From contig JAGKSW010000100.1 of assembly GCA_018993265.1 (NCBI GenBank), positions 22,526 through 86,525 on the forward strand: a stretch of 64,000 bases of DNA, in the 5' to 3' direction. This DNA is from Nostoc sp. TH1S01 (GTDB lineage Bacteria; Cyanobacteriota; Cyanobacteriia; Cyanobacteriales; Nostocaceae). The position numbers and the translations under genes are program-made. The first letter of the stretch is position 1. Each line of letters begins with the position of its first letter. Below are positions 1 to 7,441 of the stretch, piece by piece. A model generated the notes under the pieces. That model had not been told where the DNA came from, made no database searches, and was given only the letters and a program-made list of their open reading frames with translations.

Positions 1-101
1 ATATTAATTAACCTCAGATGAAACTTCTAGGCCTATAAGTTACATCTTGATTATTTTATTGAGTATACGATAATGAAGATAAAAGTTTGATGAGAAATTT
101 C

Positions 102-770
102 TCATGTTCGCAGACGATAACCCATACCTCGGACAGTTTCAATCAGGTGGTTGCCTAGTTTTTTACGCAAGTATCCTACATAAACATCGACAATATTAGA
201 ACCTGGGTCATAATCGTAACCCCATACCCTATCTAACAATTGCTCACGGCTCAAAACTTGTCCGGGATGGCGAAAAAAGGTTTCTGCGAGAGTGAATTCC
301 CGTGCAGGTAATTCTAGAGTTTTGTTACCCACTTTTACTTTACGCGATCGCAAATCTAAAACTACATTTCCCACCTTCAACACCATCTCATCATTAGCTT
401 GGCTACTAAAACTATTACGTAATCGCGCTTTTACCCGTACTAGTAATTCTTCAAATCGAAAAGGCTTAGTAATATAGTCATCAGCACCCGCTTCAAAGCC
501 TGCAACTTTATCTTGAATATCATCACGCGCAGTCAAAATAATTATAGGAAAGTTCTCCCCTTGTCCCCGTATTTCTTCTAAAACATCTAAGCCATCCTTA
601 CCCGGTAGCCCTAAATCTAAAATCATCAAGTCAAAAGAACTACCTAACGCCATTTCTGTAGCTGAATGTGCATCAACCGCCACAGACGTTGTAAAACCGT
701 GAGAACGCAATCCTTTCTCAATAAAAGCCGCAATTCTGGGTTCATCCTCCGCAATAAGAATTCGATTCAT
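102..770 (-). CDS. OmpR/PhoB-family response regulator
   Basis: Two-component transcriptional regulator. From the ATG at 770 the product is 222 aa. Residues 1-115 form a receiver with the acidic pair in AEDE, the phospho-acceptor Asp52 in MILDLGLPG, and the conserved Lys in YITKPF. Residues about 125-220 form a winged-helix DNA-binding domain ending in ETVRGMGYRL. A GTG at 779 is an alternative start that directly abuts the stop codon (TAG, 780-782) of an upstream kinase remnant, so the regulator was once the second gene of a kinase-regulator operon. Its present partner and target genes cannot be read from the sequence. Specific orthology (for example to RppA) is not claimed. The family call is secure. 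Confidence 0.93.
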   Translation of the reverse strand: MNRILIAEDEPRIAAFIEKGLRSHGFTTSVAVDAHSATEMALGSSFDLMILDLGLPGKDGLDVLEEIRGQGENFPIIILTARDDIQDKVAGFEAGADDYITKPFRFEELLVRVKARLRNSFSSQANDEMVLKVGNVVLDLRSRKVKVGNKTLELPAREFTLAETFFRHPGQVLSREQLLDRVWGYDYDPGSNIVDVYVGYLRKKLGNHLIETVRGMGYRLRT

Positions 771-779
771 CTGATGCAC

Positions 780-842
780 CTATTTTTTGGGTTCTAAAGG
801 TAAGACAACCGTAAATGTACCACCTGTTCCCAATGGTATTGT
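780..842 (-). pseudogene. 3' remnant of a sensor histidine kinase
   Basis: Reading the minus strand into the TAG at 780-782 gives GTGGTFTVVLPLEPKK, which matches the end of a histidine-kinase ATPase domain (the G2 box followed by the final TFTVxLPL strand). A TAA lies in the same frame about 35 codons upstream, and the residues beyond the stub do not look like a kinase. No H box, N box or G1 box is present, because the divergent-strand grpB-like gene begins at 911. The rest of the kinase has been deleted or replaced. The short length leaves some chance of coincidence, but its position directly before the regulator start is exactly where a kinase C-terminus belongs. Confidence 0.6.
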
Positions 843-910
843 TTGGTAAACATTGCTGAATTTCCTATTCTCTTAGAAAATACTCTGTATTCTGAGCTTT
901 TCAAATAGCT

Positions 911-1429
911 ATGAAGGTAGAAGTTGTACCCCATAATCCTAACTGGCGTAGTCAATTTGAAAATGAATCCAAGCAGATTGCTCTGGCGTTTGGCGAGAAT
1001 GTGGTTACTATTCATCATATTGGGAGTACATCAATTCCCAACATCTATGCCAAACCAATTATTGATTTTTTGATTGAAGTCAAAGATATCGCCAAGGTAG
1101 ATGAGCAAAGTTCAGCGATGGAAGCATTAGGCTATGAAGTCATGGGTGAGTTTGGTATCCCAGGCCGCCGCTACTTTCGCAAAGAAAAGGACGATATCAG
1201 AACACATAACGTTCACACCTTTGAGGTGAATTCACCAGAAATAATCAGACATTTGGCATTTCGAGACTACATGATTGCTCATCCTGAAGCAGCACAAAAA
1301 TATAGTGAATTGAAGCGTCAATTAGCCAAGCAGTATCCAAATGATATCAACGGATATATGGATGGCAAAGATAGCTTCATCAAAGAGATGGAAAAAACAG
1401 CTTTGGTATGGCAACAAGAGCAGAAATAG
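911..1429 (+). CDS. GrpB family protein (UPF0157)
   Basis: 172-aa protein of the GrpB/UPF0157 family, related to nucleotidyltransferase folds. Family hallmarks are visible: the N-terminal VVPHNPNW, the IHHIGSTSIPN motif with the GST typical of this fold, the acidic pair in PIIDFLIEV, the RYFRKE segment, and HNVHTFE with conserved histidines. The HLAFRDYM and KRQLAKQYP segments in the C-terminal half are also typical. The biological role of the family is not established. The ATG at 911 sits beside the breakpoint where the neighbouring kinase gene is lost, so this gene may have arrived with the rearrangement. Confidence 0.9.
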   Translation: MKVEVVPHNPNWRSQFENESKQIALAFGENVVTIHHIGSTSIPNIYAKPIIDFLIEVKDIAKVDEQSSAMEALGYEVMGEFGIPGRRYFRKEKDDIRTHNVHTFEVNSPEIIRHLAFRDYMIAHPEAAQKYSELKRQLAKQYPNDINGYMDGKDSFIKEMEKTALVWQQEQK

Positions 1430-1524
1430 GTAAAATATAGCTTTCTCTCTGAAATAGAGATCGCTGCATTTTACATTAGTAGTAATTTTAAATCTTAGCC
1501 ACAAAATAGACTGTTCTGTTTTTA

Positions 1525-2517
1525 TCACTTACCAACTTTAGGCTCAAATATTAAATAAGTGCCTCCCAAACCTTCTACAATTGTGCGTGTGTTAGCCTCC
1601 AACATTTTTTGATAACTATTAGCATCACTATTGGCATCTCCAAGACCATCTGTGTAAAGTTCTCGTTCCGAAACTGTAACTTCTGCTGCTTGTGCTACCG
1701 ATTGAATTAACTTCTTATTAATATTTTTCTCAGCAAAAATAGTTGGTACTTTAGCCCGTTGAATATCTTGAACTAAATTGTTCAACTGCCTATCTGTTGG
1801 TTGATTTTCGGGATTAATACCGGCTAACACCCCGACTAAAGACATACTATAAGCTTTGGCATAATAAGCCAGCGCATTGTGACTTATCACTAATTCACGT
1901 TTATCACGAGGAATACTTGCAATTCTGGTTTTGATCCAACTATCTAACTGAGTTAACTCACTTTTAATTTGTTTAGTATTACGATTATAAATTTCCGCAT
2001 TATCAGGCTCTAATTTCTTCAGATTATTGCTAATGACCTCAACCATTTTGATGCCATTTTTAGGATTATGCCAAATATGGGGGTCTATAACTCTTGTGCC
2101 ATCTTCAATAAATCTTTGTGGTTTCGGCACTGCTAACTGACTCACAGCTATTTTTGGTGCAGTATTACTAGTAGACTTAATAATTTTGATCAAGCCTGGT
2201 TCAAAATTGTAGCCATTATAAAAAATCAGATTAGCTTGGTCAAGAGTTTCTCGATCTGCTGCTTTTGGTTGATAGTTATGGGGGTCTGTACCTGGAGGAA
2301 TTAAACAGGCGAGGTTAACTGTATTTTCAGCAACTTGTTTAATTAAGTCACACAATACACTTGTTGTAGCCACAACTTTCGGAATACTTTCGTCTACTGT
2401 TGTAGTTTGAGTAAATGAAGTATTAGTGGCTTGTCTTGCACAACCAAAAAGCCCAATCAAAAAAGTAATGCAAGCAGACAGCCTTACCAAATTATTAAAT
2501 AGCAATTTATTTAGCAT
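1525..2517 (-). CDS. Zinc-type metal ABC transporter substrate-binding lipoprotein
   Basis: Cluster A-I (ZnuA/TroA/MntC-like) periplasmic metal-binding protein, 330 aa from the ATG at 2517. The signal peptide ends in a lipobox (LIGLFGC, Cys26), so it should be a lipoprotein. Four ligand candidates have the family spacing: His80 in GTDPHNYQ, His147 in DPHIWH, His213 in VISHNALAYY and Asp290 in YTDGLG. Manganese-specific MntC/PsaA proteins carry Glu at the third position, so His213 argues for a ZnuA/TroA-type (zinc) site; this is inference from known structures. The His-rich loop of many ZnuA proteins is absent. No permease or ATPase is adjacent. A second SBP of the same type with transporter genes lies at 43.9-47.6 kb. 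Confidence 0.88.
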   Translation of the reverse strand: MLNKLLFNNLVRLSACITFLIGLFGCARQATNTSFTQTTTVDESIPKVVATTSVLCDLIKQVAENTVNLACLIPPGTDPHNYQPKAADRETLDQANLIFYNGYNFEPGLIKIIKSTSNTAPKIAVSQLAVPKPQRFIEDGTRVIDPHIWHNPKNGIKMVEVISNNLKKLEPDNAEIYNRNTKQIKSELTQLDSWIKTRIASIPRDKRELVISHNALAYYAKAYSMSLVGVLAGINPENQPTDRQLNNLVQDIQRAKVPTIFAEKNINKKLIQSVAQAAEVTVSERELYTDGLGDANSDANSYQKMLEANTRTIVEGLGGTYLIFEPKVGK

Positions 2518-2553
2518 AATCAACTGCTAGTAGCTTTCCTGAATAAATTTAAC

Positions 2554-2566
2554 AATAGTCATTATT
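2554..2566. promoter_or_regulatory. Possible Fur/Zur-type operator upstream of the SBP gene
   Basis: AATAGT-C-ATTATT is a 6-1-6 inverted repeat with a single mismatch, placed 37-49 bases upstream of the ATG of the metal-binding lipoprotein gene. The 6-1-6 AT-rich layout resembles Fur-family boxes (Zur, Fur), which would make sense for a zinc-uptake gene. The region is AT-rich, so chance occurrence is quite possible. Confidence 0.3.
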
Positions 2567-2614
2567 ATTAAATAACAGTGAAATGTGAAATATTCAGGAT
2601 TCTCAATTACAACA

Positions 2615-2645
2615 AAGTCCCTTCTACATGCCTGTAAAGGGACTT
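2615..2645 (-). terminator. Stem-loop, possible terminator
   Basis: AAGTCCCTT and AAGGGACTT form a perfect 9-bp stem around a 13-nt loop. On the minus strand it follows the WD40 gene and small ORF by about 60 nt and is trailed by TTGTTGT. On the plus strand the tail is GGCATTATTTTT. It separates the WD40/small-ORF unit from the lipoprotein gene downstream. Confidence 0.5.
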
Positions 2646-2702
2646 GGCATTATTTTTAGTTCAGTTCAACTTTTCGATAGATATAGCTTGAGAATTTAGC
2701 AT

Positions 2703-2834
2703 TTAGCTATTATGAAGCGGCTTGCTTTGTGAATAATTTCTTGTTTTCAGCCACTTTTGCCGTTCTTTATGGCTCATTTCAGTTTTATAACCAACTCTAA
2801 CCTGATTATGAGTCAATTCTTTGTGAGTCTCCAT
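2703..2834 (-). CDS. Small basic 43-aa protein, unknown
   Basis: A 43-codon frame starting METHKELTHNQVRVGYK and ending SKPLHNS. Its ATG is only 14 nt after the stop codon of the WD40 gene on the same strand, and a terminator-like hairpin follows, so it could be the last gene of that unit. The composition is highly charged and basic (Lys/Arg/His-rich, with the run MSHKERQKWLKTRNY), with no membrane segment or signal peptide. I recognise no family. Whether it is translated is uncertain. Confidence 0.4.
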   Translation of the reverse strand: METHKELTHNQVRVGYKTEMSHKERQKWLKTRNYSQSKPLHNS

Positions 2835-2848
2835 ATATGTTTGTGTGC

Positions 2849-3892
2849 CTAGTCAGAAACTTCAGTTGACCAAATAATTAATTCGCCTTGTTCACCACCG
2901 GCGGCGAGAAACTTGCCTTGAGGATGCCAAGCTAAGGTAGAAAATCCGGCACTAACACCTGTCAGAATTTGAGATACTTGCGAAGCTTCAGGCCACAGAC
3001 ATAATAAACCATCAGCGCCGGCAGAGGCTAAGAGAAAGCTTTGGGGTGCAAATGCGATCGCATTAATCACATCTACATGATTAGTTAAAACTCGCGCTTC
3101 CCAACCCAAAGATTCATCCTCTAATTTTTCCCAAACTACAATTCCATCAAAACTAGAAGTAGCCAGTATTGGCGCACTTAATTGGGTAGTAGCTTCTGAC
3201 CACGCCAACTGCCGAATTTTACCCGGAAAGCCACGCATAATCCAAGGGTCGGGGTTTTCCCATTCCAATACTGTAACGCTGCGATCCATATTACCCGAAG
3301 CCAAATATTTGCTATCTGGCGACCAACCCATAGCCACACTTACAGTCGGCATACTGAGAATATATGGTTCCTCATCCCAGTTTTGATTCTGCCAAATTTT
3401 GACTCCTTGATAACCGCTAATTGCTAGGTACTGTCCATCGCTTCGCCAATCTATACCTAAAACGGAGGAGTTATCAAAATTCAAGGTGACGACTATCTCG
3501 CGCTGATCTGCATCCCAGACTTGCACGTAACGTCCCAAACTAAAAGCTAGTTGGTTACTAGTATGATTCCAAGCGAGCTTATCCACCCAAGCGGGTGCAT
3601 TTTCTAAAGTAGCGATGAGTTCATTTTCTTGCCAGATTTTTACTATTCCATTCTGTCCGCCAACCGCTAAAAATTTGCCATCAGCCGAAAAAGCAACACA
3701 GTCTACTGATTTACCGCTACCACTTTGTAACTCTATTACATTGCCATCATTCCATAGCACCACCTCTCCAGCCGCAGATGTAGCAGCAAGAATTTCACCT
3801 TGGCTAGACCAAGCCAATGCTGTGACATAATCCGAAAGCATCCCGGAATCATATATGGCAAATTCTTGGGATTGGTTAGTTGTCAAGTTCAT
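2849..3892 (-). CDS. WD40 repeat protein
   Basis: 347-aa protein made almost wholly of WD40-type repeats, presumably one beta-propeller acting as a protein-protein scaffold in the cytoplasm. Repeats end in motifs such as GEVVLWND, GIVKIWQE, GLLCLWPE and GELIIWST, each preceded by LA-x-GG/SA type strands (LASAGADG, LAAGGEQG). There is no signal peptide, kinase domain or membrane segment. The upstream neighbour on the plus strand is a deacetylase. The downstream co-directional genes are a tiny ORF and a zinc-type metal-binding lipoprotein. The partner of the propeller cannot be told from the sequence. Confidence 0.93.
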   Translation of the reverse strand: MNLTTNQSQEFAIYDSGMLSDYVTALAWSSQGEILAATSAAGEVVLWNDGNVIELQSGSGKSVDCVAFSADGKFLAVGGQNGIVKIWQENELIATLENAPAWVDKLAWNHTSNQLAFSLGRYVQVWDADQREIVVTLNFDNSSVLGIDWRSDGQYLAISGYQGVKIWQNQNWDEEPYILSMPTVSVAMGWSPDSKYLASGNMDRSVTVLEWENPDPWIMRGFPGKIRQLAWSEATTQLSAPILATSSFDGIVVWEKLEDESLGWEARVLTNHVDVINAIAFAPQSFLLASAGADGLLCLWPEASQVSQILTGVSAGFSTLAWHPQGKFLAAGGEQGELIIWSTEVSD

Positions 3893-4111
3893 ATCTGGGT
3901 ATCAACGCTGAAGTTTTAAATAACCTAAGTTGGGAGGACAGGTAGTTAGCTGAAAATAACCTCAAATTCAGCACCTATCATAATGTTTAGTTTAGATGCT
4001 TGCTGCTATTTTTTAGTTTTGCCGAACTCACGACGTTAAACTATGAATAGTTTTAGCCCAGATGGACAAGAATTCTCAGGCTAGACTAGGGAAAGCTACA
4101 ACAAATCGGTA

Positions 4112-4795
4112 ATGCAGTTTGCTCCCTTTTTTCCTTTTATCTATCGGATTCTTCAACCAAGCTTTCCTGATTGTCTTTGGTGTGGCGATCGCAACTCTCA
4201 GGCGATCGCACTAACTTTTGACGATGGCCCCCATCCCCAATACACACGCCAAGTTTTACAAGTTTTAGACCGCTACAACATTACAGCCAGTTTTTTTTGG
4301 TTGGGTGTTTGCGTCAACCGTTCACCAGATGTTGCTAAAGCAGTGAGTGATAGAGGCCATTGGATTGGCTTGCATGGTTACGATCATCGTTCTTTTCCGA
4401 CGCTGACTCAGGGCGAACTCAAGGAAAGTTTAGAAAAAACCCAAACTGCTATCTACAATGCTTGCAACCTCCTACCCGAACAAGTGCTTGATGTTCGGCC
4501 TCCCAACGGTTTATTTACACCCAAAACTTTAAAATTATTTCGTCAATGGAATTACCGTCCGGTCATGTGGAGTGTTGTACCAGAAGACTGGGTAAGACCT
4601 GGAATTACTACTGTAGTGCAGCGAGTTCTCCACCAAGTACAAAATGGTTCACTCATTGTGTTACATGATGGTGTTTGTGGCGGACAAGACGTAGCTGCAA
4701 CGATAGAAGTTTTAATTCCCCAATTGCTCGAACAAGGCTATCAGTTTGTGACAGTAGATAATTTATGGCAATACAATCAAACTCATTTAATCTGA
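4112..4795 (+). CDS. Polysaccharide deacetylase (NodB homology domain)
   Basis: 227-aa carbohydrate esterase family 4 enzyme, expected to remove N- or O-acetyl groups from a cell-wall or extracellular polysaccharide using a divalent metal. Motif 1 is TFDDGPHPQYT (the DD pair gives catalytic base and metal ligand). Motif 2 is HGYDHRSF (metal ligands H-x3-H). Motif 3 lies around DVRPPNG (the usual R-x-P-[YFW]-G; here Asn replaces the aromatic). Motif 5 includes VLHDG. No clear signal peptide is visible. Its 3' end overlaps the convergent secreted-protein gene by 13 bases (4783-4795). Confidence 0.92.
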   Translation: MQFAPFFPFIYRILQPSFPDCLWCGDRNSQAIALTFDDGPHPQYTRQVLQVLDRYNITASFFWLGVCVNRSPDVAKAVSDRGHWIGLHGYDHRSFPTLTQGELKESLEKTQTAIYNACNLLPEQVLDVRPPNGLFTPKTLKLFRQWNYRPVMWSVVPEDWVRPGITTVVQRVLHQVQNGSLIVLHDGVCGGQDVAATIEVLIPQLLEQGYQFVTVDNLWQYNQTHLI

Positions 4796-5550
4796 ATACT
4801 TGGCTTAGATATAACGTCACTCACAGCAGGAGGAATATTCATACTCTGCGAGAAAGAGAAGTCTTTAGTCATCTGTGTTGACCAATTTTGATCATAAATC
4901 ATGGGCATAGTAGCCACTGTCTTTCCTAAATTTTGCTTTTGGCAAGCTGGTAGTAATTTGACATCTACAAAATTAATACACGAATTCTCTGGAGCAAAAG
5001 CTACGGAAGTTGTTTCTTCCAGTTCTCTAGTTATCGTATCTGATAGTGGTTGAGTATTTCGATCACTCAGATCATTCATACCAAGGTAGCCGATGTTCTG
5101 TAAATCTTCCATTGTGCGCTGCATAATAACAGTGTTGTAATTGGTACTAACAAGAGTACCCCACTTCATATACTGAGAGTTAGCTGCATCACGTCGATTT
5201 TGCTCTAATGAACATCCAAACCAAGTTGGTTGACTTTTTGTGGGTGTAGAAGTATCCCCAGATGTAATGCTGACAACTATCATTTTTTTGTTATGCTTGC
5301 TACTCATTACAACTTTATTCACAGTCCAACCCGCGACAACTGCTTCCATTGTCACAGGCATGGTATATGTGTTTTTGAATAATTCTGCTGGGCGAGATTG
5401 ATTTTTGCTAAAACATCCCTCATGATCAACAACAAGATGAGAAATTTCTTGAGCCATCGCTTCTTGTGGTTTTTGACTGAGGAAAGCCACCTGAACAATT
5501 GCTAAAGTTACCGTTAAGCTCAATGTCTTTAAAAATGTTTTAGTTTTCAT
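4783..5550 (-). CDS. Secreted protein of unknown function
   Basis: 255 aa with a classical signal peptide (basic MKTKTFLK, a hydrophobic stretch, and a cleavage-like site near AMAQE at about residue 33). The mature part has four cysteines (GCFSKNQ, FGCSLEQ, NSCINF, LPACQKQ) that could form two disulfides outside the cytoplasm. No domain family is recognised. The 3' end overlaps the convergent deacetylase gene by 13 bases. The upstream region on the minus strand holds the remnant-like sequence and hairpin described separately. Confidence 0.75.
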   Translation of the reverse strand: MKTKTFLKTLSLTVTLAIVQVAFLSQKPQEAMAQEISHLVVDHEGCFSKNQSRPAELFKNTYTMPVTMEAVVAGWTVNKVVMSSKHNKKMIVVSITSGDTSTPTKSQPTWFGCSLEQNRRDAANSQYMKWGTLVSTNYNTVIMQRTMEDLQNIGYLGMNDLSDRNTQPLSDTITRELEETTSVAFAPENSCINFVDVKLLPACQKQNLGKTVATMPMIYDQNWSTQMTKDFSFSQSMNIPPAVSDVISKPSIQIK

Positions 5551-6015
5551 AATAGATGTTATCCATATTCAGAAACTGCATTTCTGGCATCTATTTAACA
5601 GATAAAGAAAGATTGTGAGGATCTTGTGAGGGAAAACTAAATCATTTGGATAAAACAGTCCGATCAATTGATGACGCTACGGTTTTGTATCCTGTGTTGT
5701 CTTATGAATACTTGACGATTGAAGACGGAACACTGGAATTGATAAATGTGCCAAAGTATACGCAGTACTTATAAAGTATTAAAATCACCGACAGATCATC
5801 TCTTGCTAAAGACTCTTTAGAGATGATCTGTCGGTTAGTCTAGGGAATTTACAGTAGTTATGAGTTGAATTAGGACATCCGATAGTGCCTTAAAATTCCT
5901 TCTTCTTAAGTCGGCAAATTCGGCCACGCGGTGGCCTCCCTGTTGAGGGAAGTGGTATGGAAACCCTCAAGACTGGTGCCTCTTTTGAATTCAGAATTCT
6001 GCTGTAAGACCTATG
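5551..6015. other. Gene-poor stretch with hairpin and possible coding remnant
   Basis: This interval holds a long palindrome (5788-5834, listed separately). It also has a frame open on the plus strand from 5620 to the TAA at 5774 that lacks a good start codon and reads like protein toward its end (DDATVLYPVLSYEYLTIEDG). I do not recognise it; it could be the tail of a lost gene or chance. From about 5915 there is a GC-rich repeat-like segment (GGCCACGCGGTGGCC, then GGGAAGTGG) of the sort scattered between genes in this genome. Confidence 0.35.
5788..5834. repeat. Long hairpin (inverted repeat)
   Basis: The outer arms CCGACAGATCATCT (5788-5801) and AGATGATCTGTCGG (5821-5834) are perfect complements. 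Inside them sits a second perfect palindrome, CTAAAGA-C-TCTTTAG (5806-5820), leaving only a 4-nt bulge. The whole forms an almost continuous 21-bp stem. There is no U-tract directly after it, so it is more likely a repeat or mobile-element remnant than a simple terminator. Confidence 0.75.
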
Positions 6016-6357
6016 TTAGCCGCTTGTGGCTTTACGCTTTTGAGCGACTTCACTTTCAGAATCTAAGGTTGAGGCTGTTGTCTCAGTACCTAATATCTGA
6101 TGTATTTCGTTTATTGAATTTGGTTTCGCTACAGGTTCTTCTAATGGTTCGTTCACATATTCTATTAGGTCGTCTACTTGGCAATCTAATGCCTTACAGA
6201 ACCTAATGATTCTTTCAATGTGGTCTGTCCCAGTTCTGCCGCTTTCCCAGTTTTGAATAGTGCTTTCAGTTACGCCAACAAGACGCGACAGTTCAAGCTG
6301 GGTCAGCCCTGCTCTTTCACGAAGCAAAGCGATCCTCGGTTTTGGCTTTTGTTTCAC
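6016..6357 (-). CDS. XRE-family HTH transcriptional regulator
   Basis: 113 aa, starting at a GTG (6357). Residues about 8-65 are a Cro/CI-type helix-turn-helix: ALLRERAGLTQLELSRLVGV contains helices 1-2, TESTIQNWESGR the recognition helix, and IRFCKALDCQVDDLIEY the closing helices. The C-terminal 45 residues are acidic and low in complexity. A likely DNA-binding repressor. The lone PIN-domain gene (6544-6987) is the next gene upstream on the same strand, but 186 bases separate them, so a functional pairing is only a guess. Confidence 0.9.
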   Translation of the reverse strand: MKQKPKPRIALLRERAGLTQLELSRLVGVTESTIQNWESGRTGTDHIERIIRFCKALDCQVDDLIEYVNEPLEEPVAKPNSINEIHQILGTETTASTLDSESEVAQKRKATSG

Positions 6358-6543
6358 AGCTACAGCACTTTTATCTCAATATATAGTGCTAGATCGTAGC
6401 ACCAAAAAAAACCTACGCCTAGAAAATCCCTAAAAAAACTTTATTTTAAACCCTCTTTCTTTAAAATTTGGACTAAAAGATGTAGGTGTGTCATCTATCT
6501 AGGAGAATAAATAATAAACTATTAATTATTGGCTCCTGATTAA

Positions 6544-6987
6544 TTACAAACACTTTTGTAACTGTCTTTCTAAGTTGGCTCGCAACCACAACTCAGCTGC
6601 CGACCAAACCCAGAACTGATTTGGTGCTTCCGCAAAATCCTCCGGTTTGTGTGTGACGATCGCATCTAGCACTTGGTCACTAATACAAACGAACTCGACA
6701 GCAGATTCAAAATCTCTTATGGGTAACGAGCGTGCTATTTGCAAAATTTGCTGGTCAACAATACAAATGTGAATTTTTTCTCGTAACCAATCAATTACGA
6801 TTTCTGCAATTTGACTGTTTTGCAAGCGGCTAGTATATGCAGCGATTTTTTGCCAGCCAATATCGGTTAAATACAGCTTGATTGATGGATGCACGCCATC
6901 CAGCAATTCTCGGACATCTTCTGTCAATTTGTTGCGATTTATCAAAGCATCTAAGATTAAATCGGCATCAACTAAAATCCTGAACAC
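6544..6987 (-). CDS. PIN-domain protein (VapC-like ribonuclease)
   Basis: About 147 aa, from GTG 6987 or TTG 6993. The N-terminal LVDADLILDALINR carries the first PIN acidic residue (Asp after a beta strand). An acidic pair follows in RDFESAVEFV, and LDAIVTHKPEDF near the C-terminus supplies the late Asp plus the THxxxDF strand of PIN nucleases. This predicts a metal-dependent ribonuclease of VapC type. No convincing antitoxin gene sits upstream: the only overlapping frame is a 24-codon stretch (MDINHLLAVFIQYIMGV...) that I would not call. Start choice is uncertain because no ATG is available in frame. Confidence 0.78.
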   Translation of the reverse strand: MFRILVDADLILDALINRNKLTEDVRELLDGVHPSIKLYLTDIGWQKIAAYTSRLQNSQIAEIVIDWLREKIHICIVDQQILQIARSLPIRDFESAVEFVCISDQVLDAIVTHKPEDFAEAPNQFWVWSAAELWLRANLERQLQKCL

Positions 6988-6993
6988 TTGCAA

Positions 6994-7441
6994 CTCCCAT
7001 GATATACTGAATAAATACAGCTAGTAAATGGTTAATATCCATCAAGTATGCGCCCCTGACATTGAAGCGTAGTCAGCACTGAGTTGTTTTGTAGATAACC
7101 AGCGATCGCTCAAATTAAGAATGAAGGTGCTGCTAATATATACGAGCATTAGTTGTAGTCACTGAAACTTAAACTTACATAATCAACTACAGGGGAATTA
7201 ATCATTATTTCAGATTTGATTCTCCAGGTTTTTTTGCAAAATATTAAGGCACGTAAATTATTTGTGATAAAAATATAGGTTCAGGGAAAACGCTCCATTT
7301 CACATAAAAATCAATTTAAATCCGCACAATAAAAGCAGGCTGGAACCAAGCTCTGTCTGATATTGACTATTAGCCAAAATGACGGCAGATAATTGTCTGA
7401 GTTCCAGGTACAAAATTTTTCGGCTGCTTTGTTTTAGTTGC
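6994..7441. other. Intergenic stretch, no gene seen
   Basis: About 450 bases between the PIN gene and mltA. The open frames in it are short and lack protein-like composition. One HIP1-like GCGATCGC lies near 7102. I see no RNA gene or clear repeat. Confidence 0.5.

Noticed and set aside
794..1018. Minus-strand frame covering the kinase remnant
   Set aside because: It is in a different frame from the kinase-like tail and runs antisense to the grpB-like gene; the real signal is the short tail ending at 780.
5931..6206. Plus-strand open frame of 91 codons
   Set aside because: It overlaps the XRE regulator on the opposite strand, has no protein-like composition and starts inside a GC-rich repeat.
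6994..7090. Antitoxin gene upstream of the PIN protein
   Set aside because: The only overlapping frame is 24 codons without a DNA-binding pattern; not enough to call.
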